A stretch of DNA of 64,000 nt from Ascaris suum (lineage: Eukaryota; Nematoda; Chromadorea; Rhabditida; Ascarididae): the NCBI GenBank assembly GCA_013433145.1, contig CM024170.1:7548366-7612365 (forward strand), given 5' to 3'. Position 1 is the stretch's first letter. Each line of letters opens with the position of its first letter. Of the stretch, positions 52,682 to 64,000 are shown piece by piece. The position numbers were made by a program, and so were the translations under genes. Below the pieces are notes generated by a model that was given only the letters and a program-made list of their open reading frames with translations, was not told where the DNA came from and made no database searches.

Positions 52682-55600
52682 CACAGTCTCCCGAGCAATG
52701 CGAAGACGTTTTCTGGGACAGCTCAGTGAAGATGTCAAAACGACAAGTGGTGCAGGACTATGAGGTGACTGGAAGAGATGTAGAAATGGCTTGAATGCTG
52801 AGATGCTTATGATGGCTTCAAATTTTCGCCATGAAAGGCACCGTCCCAGCGTCAACTTTCGCACCCTAATTTCTGCACTTCGCATGCGAATTAGTTCTCG
52901 CACGCGAAGTTTGCTGTGATGCAGTCTGTTCGATGTGAGTGTCGGTTTCGAGTTTGAGAGCTTCACATGTATGCTTCGGTGCGATGATATTATACGGTTA
53001 ATAGCCCTACATTTTCGGATCCAAATCTTTAATTTCTAGACTAGTCCCCTTTTCATTTTCGGAGGGTGGTGGGAGGTCCCTCACTTCCGCTGCTCTTGCC
53101 AATTGACCGCCATGTCCAAGGGATCTTCCTTCAGTGGACGATGCATTGGTTACTTACTTTTGTTCTACAACGATTGATGAGACCCTTGTGGTGTTTTAAA
53201 TAAGTGTGATCGTCATTTATGGAATTTGCGAGCTATCGCAATATGTCAGTTCTCTGATCAGCGGTATCGGTTAGGATATACGCATTCGTGCCTCAAGAAA
53301 CATTATTCCTGCCATCTTCAGTTTTGCTAGTCTTTGCAGAAGTACATAGTGACGACGTGACATCTGTGCATTATTTGTATGTTTCCTCGTGTTTCTCTTC
53401 TATCCATTCTTCTGCCTATATCGTGGAGGCGAAAAGGCGCTAGAACATTTCAAAGTCAGTTGTATCCTACGGTCATTTGCAGACAGACTAGGGATGTCCA
53501 GAGGCTTTTTTGGTTGGTATTTATATAACCAACTGGCTGGTTCAGAAAAAACACATTTCGATGTTTCGTGTCTTTTGTTGGCCATTCGAGCGGAAACGCG
53601 GAAGTATTCGCTTTACTAAAATCCTTTTCATGACTTCAGCAGCATCCATCGCTTTCAGTACTTCTCTGCGCAGGTTGTAAAATATCGTAGGACTGCTCTA
53701 AAGAATACCACAAACCCTTTTGCTTTTTGTGCAGTTTTGTACATTAAAATCTGTTAAGCTCATTACAGCATTGCCGCGTCTGTGTGTTTGCATATGTGTC
53801 TGTTTGTGGGACAGTTTCAACTAGGAAAAACACTCAAACGAATGTTACGAAACTTGCTGAATGGGATCTGTTTTACAGGATTGCTCCAAACTTTCAAGTT
53901 GTTCCACCAGTTTCAAAAAAACTATAAACACTAAAAAATGTGTGGAAATTTATGTGCACAAAAGCATTTCGCAGTTGGTCGGATCACAAAATAGATCTTT
54001 TGCAGGTTTATGCAACGGTTGATTCGATTGCATTATCACTGCAACGTCGCATATGCTTCACTAATTGTTGGCGACTTGTGCAACCTGCACTTGTTGGAAT
54101 CATTGCAATCACTTTTGCAATACCAATGAGCAGATTTGCAAAAGCGCATACAGTGTCATCTCCTATGATTCTATCTTAGCAGCCAGTGTGGCACATTTTT
54201 CCACTTTTTAGCATTCATGTGCATATGCCTATTTGCCCTGTAATTCCAATCCGAAAGCCACTGAATCTCGAGAGGAGTTACGAAATTCTGATGGATGCAA
54301 TCTTTTAGCTTTCAGCAGTCTTCAAATTTAGGATTATAGATGCGATTTCTGAAAGGGTTATAGATGCGCCTAGAAGTTTCGGAAATTCCTCGTTTATTTT
54401 ACTTCCGATTGGAATTTATAGTCGGATAGCATTTTTCCGCTTATCGAATTGCAAAAACGACCGTTTTTTGTTGAGAATTAATTTTTTTTTACTAGCGGTC
54501 AGTTCGATTAAAGTGTGATTGCAATGTTGCGATTTTATGATACTTTAGATATTGCGAGTCTAGCTGGCCTGACTATCGAAATTTCAAACGCGTACATCGT
54601 GCCAAATCTTCTAGCATCAGTTTGTAAATGTGTACACTTGTCTTCGTCTGTCTGTCTGAAACTTTCAACTGAGAACTACTGAGATAGATATGTCCTTTCG
54701 GTGGGCAGTTACATGTTTTGGTAGGTACAGCATGAGATGAACTCCCACTCACTTTTCACGTTGAACCGTCAGCTCCGAAAAAGGTTATGAGCATTCAGTG
54801 CGCCAAAAAAATCTGCACCCATTTCATGCCGACCTCACCTTCAACACATCTATCGGGCCACAGAGAAGCAATTCTTTTCGCGAAAGATCTGTATGCGAGA
54901 TCAGCTAACTTAAAACCCAACCGTGTTGTTCAACGTGTTTTATTTTTTTGGTCACTTAGAAAACCGGCTGGTCACATGTTTTGAGCATGAAAGCGCGTAT
55001 CGTGCCAGCTCTTGGCAAGAAAAATCTCTTGATGCAATTTTGAACACTTGTTTTTTATGAAGGTGTTAAAAGTGGCATTAGAAATGCGTCATCGAATGAA
55101 CTTTTTGATTTATTACTGTGTCATTGAACACTCACTTCATAAACCATTTTACCACCCTCTCTCGGGTCGACATCGCGGATCCCAGTTTTATTTAATTTTT
55201 AGTGTACACATGAGTTCGCCGATATCCATTTCGCATTGTATCTCGCAAACTATCGCCATCGTTAGGAGAACATTTCGTATAAATATTGCGAACTATCACT
55301 TCAGCAAAAATTTAAATTGCAAATATTTTTGCAATAATATCAACAAACATTGCAAGAAAATTTGCAGTATATCCATTGTTTTTAATGGTGAGTTTCATTG
55401 GCCGACTATTCTGTACAAAGTGTTTTTTAATGTTCTTCGAGTGATAGGGCAGTCCGTTCAGGGGTTTTTTGAGACGATCTACAATAGGGGATTGACACGA
55501 TTTGGACACGATCCACAATTCTCGTGAGATTTTTTCTTTTTTTAGCGCTCAAAGAGCAGCATTATTTCCGATGAAGACGAATGAATGCAAATTTCTGCAA

Positions 55601-56062
55601 GTTTTATGAAGTTAAGTGTTTCCTATATGCACATAATCAAAAGCGTCTTGTCCAATATGACGTTTATTTCATCTTTGAGTGGAACGCGCTTTTATTTCTT
55701 ATTCGTTTCCTTCGTCGGCTTTACTCATTGAGTGCAGTGTCTGTTTCCATTCTTATGCTAGTTTTAACCTGCTGGTGCTTTATCCATGTTGATGTTTTTT
55801 CCAACTCTATGCCCTGGAATATATAAAGAATTAGGTAGGTATAATAAATAGTCATGCGGAAGGAAGCGTAATGCGGGTATCGGTAAAAGGCAACAGAATT
55901 TCTTTGTATTTTGTGAATGTAGGTTGAGATTTCACTGGAGTTCCATTCCGGTTCCGGCATCCCCTAAAAATGCGATGTTTTTAGCCTTTCGGTCCTGGTT
56001 TGAGATCGCGGTGTTATATTGGAACTGCAACCGGATTCCGGGTTCGATGTTCAGAACTGCAG
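52682..56062. other. Gene-poor spacer upstream of the 56-57 kb gene
   Basis: This may include 5' exons of the plus-strand gene ending at 57446, but none could be joined. The 159-codon frame at 55048-55527 is AT-rich and unrecognised, although it contains a GTGAGT site at 55388. Confidence 0.35.
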
Positions 56063-57446
56063 TGTTTTCAAGGGCCTCCGTTGTTTGAAAAACTGCTTTT
56101 AGTGCTGCTTCGCAAGTATTTTCTTGGGAGATCGAAAGGTTGGAACAAGGACGAACGTGAAAATGATTGGTACTTCAGATAAGTATGCACGCAGCAACTT
56201 TAAATTCTCAGGCAATGCGGATTTCCTTTGTTGTAAAATGGAAAATGCAGCCCCACATTCTCGAATCAATACTCCGTCACCAATAATGAACAATAGAGAT
56301 ACTTCGGAACTCAGTGCTCAAACTCGAGGCTGGAAAAGCGAAGTAACGCTACTCTAAGTGAAGTACATTTTAGATACAAGCACAGTAAAAAAGTGCTAGA
56401 ATGTATTCTTTTTCCCAAAAAATTGGCGTTTTCTTTACCTTTGCCACCCCACCACAACCGGGCTCTATTGTAAATCAAACTGTACTGTAGAGTCGATATA
56501 TTGTGCATATAGTTTACTTGCGAATTCCAAAGTAGTGCGAAACCGCACCTTAGCTGGTATAGGAACAAGTGCAGTACTAAAAGTACGACTAATTCTATGC
56601 GAACATGAAACGGCGCAGCAACACGAATTCTACAAAATTACAACGCTCCAACTTCTGCGAAGAGTTCCGCGCTGAACTATAACTTCAGAGCACTCTAGCT
56701 AGATAGCATCGATCACGAAGGACTTGTGTGAACACAATTTTGCAGTAGCGACACAGAACTCCAGACGAAGCACACAATGAATCTAACATAATAAAAAGAA
56801 AAATAGAACATTGACGATTTTGAAAGCGTAGTCTAGAACTGCATGGTGTAGACACAGTGCATCAGCGATGAAATATATGTTACCTGACACGTGGACAATG
56901 CCGCCCTATCCTCCTCCCTCCGAGTTGGTCAGTTGCAAACTTCAGGATGTCCGCGAAATGACGCCACTTGAAAGAACTGGCAGTTAAATGAATTTGAGGA
57001 ACAGTCCTCCGAAAACACGAAATTCTTGTAACGTTCGGCACCTTTTGTGATGAAGGTAACACGGCCAAAGCGAGACAGCTCGAGACGGATTAACACGGAG
57101 GCATTCCATGTGACCTCACCGCTAAAGTTTCAGTTCCATAACGTAAAACATCCTCCTTGGCAGCTTGCCGGTTAGCTAATAATATGCTCTGACCAAAAAT
57201 ACCCATCCGATGTGCGCAAAATATTCGAAAATTTTCCCAAATAATGTTGTTTGATCGTTTGTAAGGTCTAATGGATTAAGTTTCTGTTTTCAGATGATAA
57301 ACGCAGGCCTCCACGCTGCTCTAGAGAAGATGAACTTTCTAGGTCCGAGACAAGATTACAAGGGTCCAGGGAAGGCTTCCTTGACAAATGGTGGCCGAAC
57401 GAAGCACGGCATGGTGTCCGGCTCGAATACTCCTTTTAGCCCTTAG
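56063..57446 (+). CDS. Unrecognised gene, last three exons
   Basis: Exons 56063-56138 (donor GTTGGA), 56179-56342 (acceptor TACTTCAG, donor GTAACG) and 57294-57446 (acceptor TTTCTGTTTTCAG, stop TAG) join in consistent phases (1, then 0). The first encodes a Leu-rich helix (LLLVLLRKYFLGRSK). The second becomes Ser/Asn/Pro-rich (ENAAPHSRINTPSPIMNNRD). The last gives a short helix (GLHAALEKMNFLG) and a Gly/Ser-rich tail ending NTPFSP. The first intron would be only 40 bp, near the minimum for nematodes. No family recognised. The terminal exon alone could also be read as a short trans-spliced ORF, because it starts with ATG directly behind the acceptor. The gene lies 1.2 kb upstream of the ZC3H10 leader site. 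Confidence 0.4.
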
Positions 57447-58682
57447 CCATCGGCACTGTGTCAAAGGGACAGCATCTTGTGTTTAATTAGCGTGAATTTC
57501 TGGTAAGTAATTGTGATCGCGTGCATTACATTTTCCTGATTTTTCAAGTGCTCTTTATTTCGTCTGCGATTTCAAAAACAAAAATAACATTCCAACACAC
57601 GCCTGAAGCGCTCTTTTTGAAGGAATGTCAATCCACCCGCGGTTCAGTGCGACCATGATGCAGCGCAATTATTAGATATCATACTGTACTTTCTTGACAT
57701 GAACAAGGGTCCCTGCGGGGAGTCCCCTTCCAAACACTAGTCAAAAGCACCGATGATGCAAAGATGGCTTCCTGAAAGACAAACGTTTTCCAACGCTCTA
57801 CCGCCCACGAGGCCCCCTCTCTGAACACCCCTCGCCCTCTGAAGGGGTTTTCAGGACGCAGCCCTCTCTCTTGCGAGGCTCCTTCGGGCATGAAGGGCAT
57901 CCTCCCCCGCCCTGCGGAAGATAGTGACCGCCCCACTACACAGCGGAATGACCGCATGGGGGCACTTCTTTGCACTGAAGGCACTCACAATATGACAGGG
58001 CTCTGGAATTTTCCGCTGTTGCAATTTCACGGCTCTCGACGCTATCTTTGCACATTGAACGCTCTCTGCATCTCCTGCATAAGCGATCCTCTCGTCGTCT
58101 CGCGTCCTGTCAGATTCATGCGTCGAATCGCCGTTGTGCGTTTTTTGTTTTTTTTTTTTCATGTTGTTCGGATTGATTGCATATGTTGGTGACAGCCTGT
58201 TAAGCGCATCTGCTGTAAGGGTGGGTACATTGGTTTACCTTCCCAGGTTCCTTTACGGGAAGAAGTTAAGGTTTGAAGCTCGAACTTTGCCAATTGCCGG
58301 TGATGATACAAGTTAGCACATCGAAGTTATCCTCCCATTGTTTTCTTTCATTTGCGATTGCTTCTCTTTGTTGTTGCCTGTATGCAAATTTCTCGTCGTT
58401 GCAATTTAAACGTTATTCGAAGCATGCGTCACAAGTTTTTGTGTTCTACGCCGTGCTTTGACAGGTTGTTTTCGCACTCACCTAGCTGCTGCTAGTTGAG
58501 TCTTCGAAATCAGCGTCGTTCTAAGTATTGGACTGTAGAATTAGATCAGTATATACTGTTGCAGTGAGACGTGTTCCTGAAACCTCAAGACCATTTTTCA
58601 CGATGTTGTGAACGCATTGTCAATACCAGGTGAGCATGCGCTTCAGTGAGACTGATTCATTGGAGATGCCTGTAATTTTCAG
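57447..58682. promoter_or_regulatory. Region upstream of ZC3H10 with probable trans-splice acceptor
   Basis: GTAATTTTCAG ends at 58682, 28 bases before the ZC3H10 start codon, and is a likely spliced-leader acceptor or the end of a 5' UTR intron. About 57700-57970 is GC-rich with an odd palindrome (GGGGA-G-TCCCC near 57717) and may be an old repeat. Confidence 0.4.
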
Positions 58683-58710
58683 ACATATTCGATTCCGGAA
58701 GCGGCACAAA

Positions 58711-61700
58711 ATGACCGATAAGGCGGCTAAGGGAAAGGAGGGATCCGATGAGAAGAATGGCGCTCAAAGAGAAGATGTGTGCAGGTGAGACTCTTCTGGA
58801 GTGTGTGGTCATTTGCACCTTTATTGGAACCAATGAAAGCTACGGGAGGGAATCTTATGCGAAGGAGTTGCTTTGCCTTGTCAACTTCTGGTTCTGTCTG
58901 ACGGTTATTGAACTTGGCGCTTGAGTAGGTATGGTGGTTTGTTCGATAATGCTAGTGTTTACAGAGTGGCATTATATAGATTGCTTATATTTGCTTGTTG
59001 CAAGTATTTCCAATTCTCACACATCTTTGGTACCACATCAGCGGTTTCTAAATATAATTCACTGTAACGTAGCTGCTTCCTTGTTTAATTTCTACCTAGT
59101 TTATTCCGTGTTCTTTTCATTTCTTTAGTTTTCCCCCTTTCTTGAAGGCAAATCAACCAGTGCGTCAATAATAAGGTTCATAAACAATTTGCATCTCTTT
59201 TACCTTTCAGAAGCGTGAAAAAGATGCATGCCAAAGTGATGAGCTGATGCATATGAAAAAGATGCCATTGTTTCCGGATCAGTGCTCTCTGATTCTGCTG
59301 AAATGCCTACCTATACTCCATTGTTTTCGTATCTGGAAAACGTGCGCAACATGGCTTTTACATGACGTCGATGCATTCATTATTCAGTTTTATTGCAAGC
59401 CGATTCTTTTTTAAAAAAGCGCATCGTCTACAGGAATCTGGGTGGTTACGAGGTAGAGAGAGCTAAGGGAATATGGAGATAAGAAAGGAAATCTTTTCGG
59501 TGGTCTTTGAACAATATAAAGGGAGAAAAAGAGACGGTGGGAAGGGCCGTTTGATGACGAAGCGGGAGAAGGGGACTTGTGAAGGAAGTTCCATATTGGT
59601 TTATAAAATTTAAAAAAATACGGGAGGAGGAATTATGCATCGAAGACGGTTACGAAGCAGCACGTGCTTTGAATTAGAGGGGAGGGAAGAGGGTTTCTGA
59701 ACGAAATCGAAAAATCATTCGTTCACTAATAGTTCCTCCGAACATTTCGTATGTTTGAGTGCGGGCTGTTATGCGAAATATGCGTGATCATTTCTCTTGC
59801 CTGCGAGATGAAGTCGATTTTTGTATGTAGCTGTATGTATCTTTACGACACAAGTCTATCATGAGTGTTTTGTTGTTGGGGAATCGTTTATTAGAGTTTT
59901 TAAAGAGGAAGCATAAGTCAGATTCTGCTTCCTGGAGTAGGGTTGGAATGATGACGGCGGATGTGCTTCACCGAAGTTGTTATGAATGCTGCCGTTCCTA
60001 ATCTTTTAAAACGAATCTTGAAAATCTGTCATTATTACTGTGCCCTCCCGTTTCGAAGAAAGCGTAGTTTTGTTCCGCAGGGGCTGCATTTTCCTTTTTT
60101 CATTCTACGTGCTTCTTTATGTTCCATTTACAGAACGTATTTTAGCGGCTTCCTGCTGTGTTCATTTGTTCGTGCAGTGTGTACGAAGGTCCGTATCGCT
60201 GTACATTCACTTCAGTTAGAGAACCTTTGGAGCTAGAAATTGTGCACTGTCGCAGGTATAACTGCGCCATAGGATGAAGCTTTTATCATCTTTGCAGTTG
60301 GTTTGTCAGCTCTAGGATATTATTGGGTGTTCAAGTTCCTATGCATCTGCAGGCAGCAAGGTTGCATTTTACAGACAATTGTGTTGAAAAAACAACAAAT
60401 CTTTTCTAAAATTGTTGTAAAATCCGCTTGAAATATGAATGTGTTGTTGCGCATGTTTTATCATATGTTGGCATTTTGCGGGTGGTGAGCAGGTCTGGTG
60501 AGCGGGACCACAAAGCGCACGTTATGCCAACTCCTGAGATGTGTTCAGTAGCTGTGATGTGCAGGACATGTTAATGAGGCTGTGCAGGTAGCGTGATCTG
60601 CGCCTCTCTTCTAGTGCGAAAAACCTTTCAGTGGTTGTTTACGGATGAAACATAATTTGTAAAAAAGCGAATATCGTATTTATCCGAATGTAACTTTCTG
60701 CCGTCTTCTTTGAATAAGAGCATGCTATTGGAGGGTAACATAAATAGAAGTCGTCTTGAGCAAGAACTGCATTTGAATTTTATGTCTTTCAGAACGCCGT
60801 TCAATCAAGAGCATTTCGAAATGCCGCCTTTAAAAGCGCTTAAATCTGATGTAATTACGTGCAACGTTACCCCGCTTTATATTTATTCCTAAACAAATGG
60901 TGTAGATGACGTCCATCTTAGACGTGAGAGCTGCGAATCACTGTCTCCGAATACGAGCCAGCTATTCGAGGAACATTTAGGCAAATGCATTATTCAGCAC
61001 TTCAAAATAAACCGCACTTAGAAGTAATCGCAAAAGCAAAAAGCTTCTGTGATTTTGACCGTTGTAGGTTTAAAAACCTCGATTTCAGGCAGTTGCCGTT
61101 TTGGCTGCTATAGGCGTACATTTATATGCGGCCGGGAAGAGACTAGGATGGCACTGAATAAACAGTGAAAGAAAAATAGTAGATTCCACGTGCAGTGGCG
61201 CACTATATGAAGAAGTTGGCTTTTGCGGAAGAACGAAAATTCGGTGTGTTGTACTGGATGACTGCTTCGCGCTCGCTGAACAACTACGCTTTCTGCGATC
61301 GCGCATTGTTGCTTCCGCTGCAACACAGCATATACGTTGGATATGCCTCTAGGTTATTGCAAGAAGTCGTTGGAATTGTTAGATCTCTGAGTGATGCATA
61401 AATATCGGATGCGTTTTGCAGAGATTTCCTGAAGAATATCTGCAATCGCGGGTCACGATGCAAGTTTTATCACCCGGAGGAAGTGGAGCGAGAGAGGGCG
61501 CAAGAGTCATCGGGTTCTAAACAGGAATTCAATTTCTGCATTGATTTTCAGGTAATATTTTATAGAATTCATTAAATGTACATTAGATCTGCAATCAGTA
61601 AGTCAGGTAGTGGAAATCAGTGCAACTCTAATGTCCTCTGAGACTGTTGATTTGTTGCTCCCAAGCGATTTAAACAACTCGTGGAAATTGTTTGGGATAC

Positions 61701-63348
61701 CTGTAGAAGTCGTTATTTGAAATTTGTTGATCTGAAAGAATTGTGATGGACTTCCGTTTTCTATACGATAAAACCCCCAATTTAACGCTTATTCGGATGT
61801 GATGCGTTGATCGGGAACTGCCTAAAGCCGCTGAGTATTTCGGAGGTGAATTCTATTGGCTGGAGACGTAGGAGATGGACCATATAAAAGGGTTCAAATG
61901 AAAAGCAGGCTAGGTCTCGCTTATATATTGCGCTTGACGCACTCAGGGCAAAAACATTTCGCCACTTTCTTACTATAAAGTTATTTTGTTTAGTTTATTG
62001 AAAGCATTTACTGAAAATCCAATTATGGCTAAGTTTTCTGTTGCAGTAACAGTCAATTTGCAGAATTCTTCAGTCCAGATATTTAATACTACAGAGTAAC
62101 TGCGCAGGAAACAGAGCAGGTATAACCAGAAATAAGGGTATTTTAGGATGGTGTGTCGGAAGTAAATGGGTTATTGGCGGACCGGTATGGCGCCACTTTT
62201 TTCTTGACGATTTTTTATGCACTAAACGATCGCATTATAACGCATGGGCATTGTATCATCAAAGGTTTTTGATTTGACGCTTGATGGTGATTTGCTCTGA
62301 GAGCAGCTTAGTTAACACGGGGAGCATGTCTGCAAAAAAAAGTTGGTGTGACAGCAATTGAAGTTGTGCCTCAGTCCAAACACCTTGCGCCCATTTTTTG
62401 GAATAACACTTTATCATGTCATAGCCTAGAGAAATGCAAATAGTGCTCGTTAATTTTCTATTTATTGACAGATGTTTAGCGGAAATAGTTCTGTGGCAAT
62501 TGTTCTGTCATTTAAAGATTGATCCCAACAGGAAGAGAGAAAGCATTTAGTGAAGCGCTAGACGTTTTTTGCAGAACCGCGGTTGCCAACGTGAGAATTG
62601 CCGTTTCGTGCATGCGCACCGCGACGATGTGGAGCGTTATAAGTCAACTGGTGAAGTGACGCTGAATCTGGCTCGTGCGATTGCGGCAGTACACACTGGC
62701 GATACCATCAACGGCATTCCGTTCTGCAAAGAATTTCAGACTGGAATATGCACGCGGGGTGCGTCGCGTTGTCGCTACTGGCACGTAAACGTAGAGGAGG
62801 AACGCGATAGAAGACGGCGCCAGCAGCGCGGCTTGCCACCACTAGGACCTGCACATTTGCGCGCCGCTGGCGCTGTGCCCGCGCTACCGCCACCCTATGG
62901 TTTCCCGTCGCCGTACGGCGTCAACATAGCGCCCAGGCGACCGATTCCTTACGGTGGTGATGGCGAAGCATACGATGCAATGATTGCAACAGGCGCGAAG
63001 CGTGCGCGTTACGATGCGAGTGCGACAGGAGCGGCGAGCCAAGATTATGCGCGTGAGCTGCAGCGTAAGAATGCGGAACTGGCTAAAGAGAATGAGGGCT
63101 TGAAACGTGAGCTGCAGCGCGAGCGCGAACGCTATGAAGATTTGTATGCGTTGTTCCGACAGCGAGGCAGTACAGTGCAACCTGCACCTGTGCCAGGACC
63201 CAATCCTCTCGCTAACGGCAATTTTGGTAGTGCGAGCACAAGCTATGGCGCAGCATCAGGCGCCGGTGCAAATGCGGCAGGTTTCTATCAATCGTCGGTA
63301 CAAACGAATTGGACAAGTGCCGCGTCGCGTTCGCACTGGAACCATTGA
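58711..63348 (+). CDS. zc3h10: ZC3H10-type triple CCCH zinc-finger RNA-binding protein (complete)
   Basis: Three exons, 58711-58784, 61422-61551 and 62575-63348, join in phase and encode 325 residues. Family members bind RNA through three CCCH fingers. Finger 1 is CRDFLKNICNRGSRCKFYH (C-x7-C-x5-C-x3-H); its first Cys is the last full codon of exon 1, so the intron splits the finger. Finger 2 spans the second junction: CIDFQ ends exon 2, and NRGCQRENCRFVH (C-x7-C-x4-C-x3-H overall) starts exon 3. Finger 3 is CKEFQTGICTRGASRCRYWH (C-x7-C-x6-C-x3-H). Spacings and the residues CRDFL, FCxDFQN and CRFxH match vertebrate ZC3H10. A Pro/Gly-rich linker, a KRARYD basic patch and a coiled coil (about residues 210-245, LQRKNAELAKENEGLKRELQ) follow, as in the human protein. 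The tail is Gly/Ser/Ala-rich. Exon 3 is markedly GC-richer than its surroundings. Introns are 2.6 and 1.0 kb. Confidence 0.93.
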
Positions 63349-64000
63349 AGTTGGCGGCTGCATTTGACTGTTCTTGATTTATTCGTTGATGATCCTGTTA
63401 AGTTGAGAGTTATGTTGTCAGGATGATCGAATGGGTGGCGAAAGCTGGGCGATCTTATATAAACTAAGCGCTCTGCATCTGACTTAGTTTTCAGAATCGT
63501 TTACGAGGGTAATAATATTTGGCGAAGGCGGTCAGGTTTGCACTTTATCGGCTCGCGTTTTCAAAACATCATGGGTGCGAGTTAGTTGAGCATGATGCGC
63601 TATTCTGGGAGATTGCCGTCAGGAGTTTCTCAAGGTTTATTCTTGCCGTGGGTTGAATTTCGTCGGGATGGATATAAAGAACATGAGCGTATAGACTATT
63701 TGCGCTTCATGCACATGTTTTTGCAGGGGTTTTAAGTAATGGGGATTTTTGGAAGGCAGCTAGGTGCTGGGCTAAACGCTGCACTGTGGTATGATGGCAA
63801 ATAATTGTGCAGATGTGAAGGTTTTGCGCTGCTCATTGCGGCAGAGAGGCCGCTTTTAAGTACATGGTACGCTGTGCTGCCATTTTTTGCTGTTGGCCGT
63901 GTCTCCTTCATTCGTGATCCATTGCGCGCTGGTACGATTCAATCTATTTTCTATGAATCGCCATCTTAGCATAGCGTAGTGGTTGACGCTTGCTGCATTT
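63349..64000. other. 3' flank of ZC3H10
   Basis: 3' UTR and spacer. No AATAAA is obvious and no further gene was seen before the window ends. Confidence 0.5.

Noticed and set aside
55048..55527. 159-codon plus-strand frame with an internal GTGAGT.
   Set aside because: AT-rich composition, no recognised domain, and no in-phase partner exon. Likely a chance frame or untranslated sequence.

Overview
The window looks like nematode nuclear DNA. Introns are bounded by TTTCAG-type 3' splice sites, several start codons sit a few bases to a few tens of bases behind such a site (as expected for spliced-leader trans-splicing), and a decayed RTE-type LINE is present. Base composition is AT-rich, exons are small and scattered, and introns range from about 40 bp to over 2 kb. 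I cannot place the species; a clade V or clade III worm would fit.

Layout. 55-4107 (+): the last seven exons of the cohesin ATPase SMC3, with ABC signature, Walker B and conserved C-terminus. 8860-13055 (+): a signal-peptide exon and, 3.8 kb on, a terminal exon ending in CFFNPVTC, which I read as an allatostatin-C/PISCF-type neuropeptide precursor. 31186-32791 (+): a second, diverged precursor ending in the same octapeptide. The 18 kb between them holds simple repeats, old dispersed repeats and no gene I can support. 41615-48352 (-): a multi-exon gene with a Myb/SANT (Zeste-like) DNA-binding domain. An unrelated same-strand gene of unknown function (43085-44539) appears to lie inside one of its introns.

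49080-52681 is a 3.6 kb element with long (about 420 bp) inverted terminal arms that enclose OTU-protease-like fragments and an antisense, decayed RTE reverse transcriptase. 56063-57446 (+): the last exons of an unrecognised gene with one 40-bp intron. 58711-63348 (+): a complete three-exon gene for the triple-CCCH zinc-finger protein ZC3H10.

The identified genes do not form one pathway. SMC3 (chromosome cohesion) and ZC3H10 (RNA binding) are conserved housekeeping anchors at the two ends. The neuropeptide pair is the most distinctive biology. Exon joins were worked out by hand from splice consensus and reading phase; none is confirmed by transcripts.
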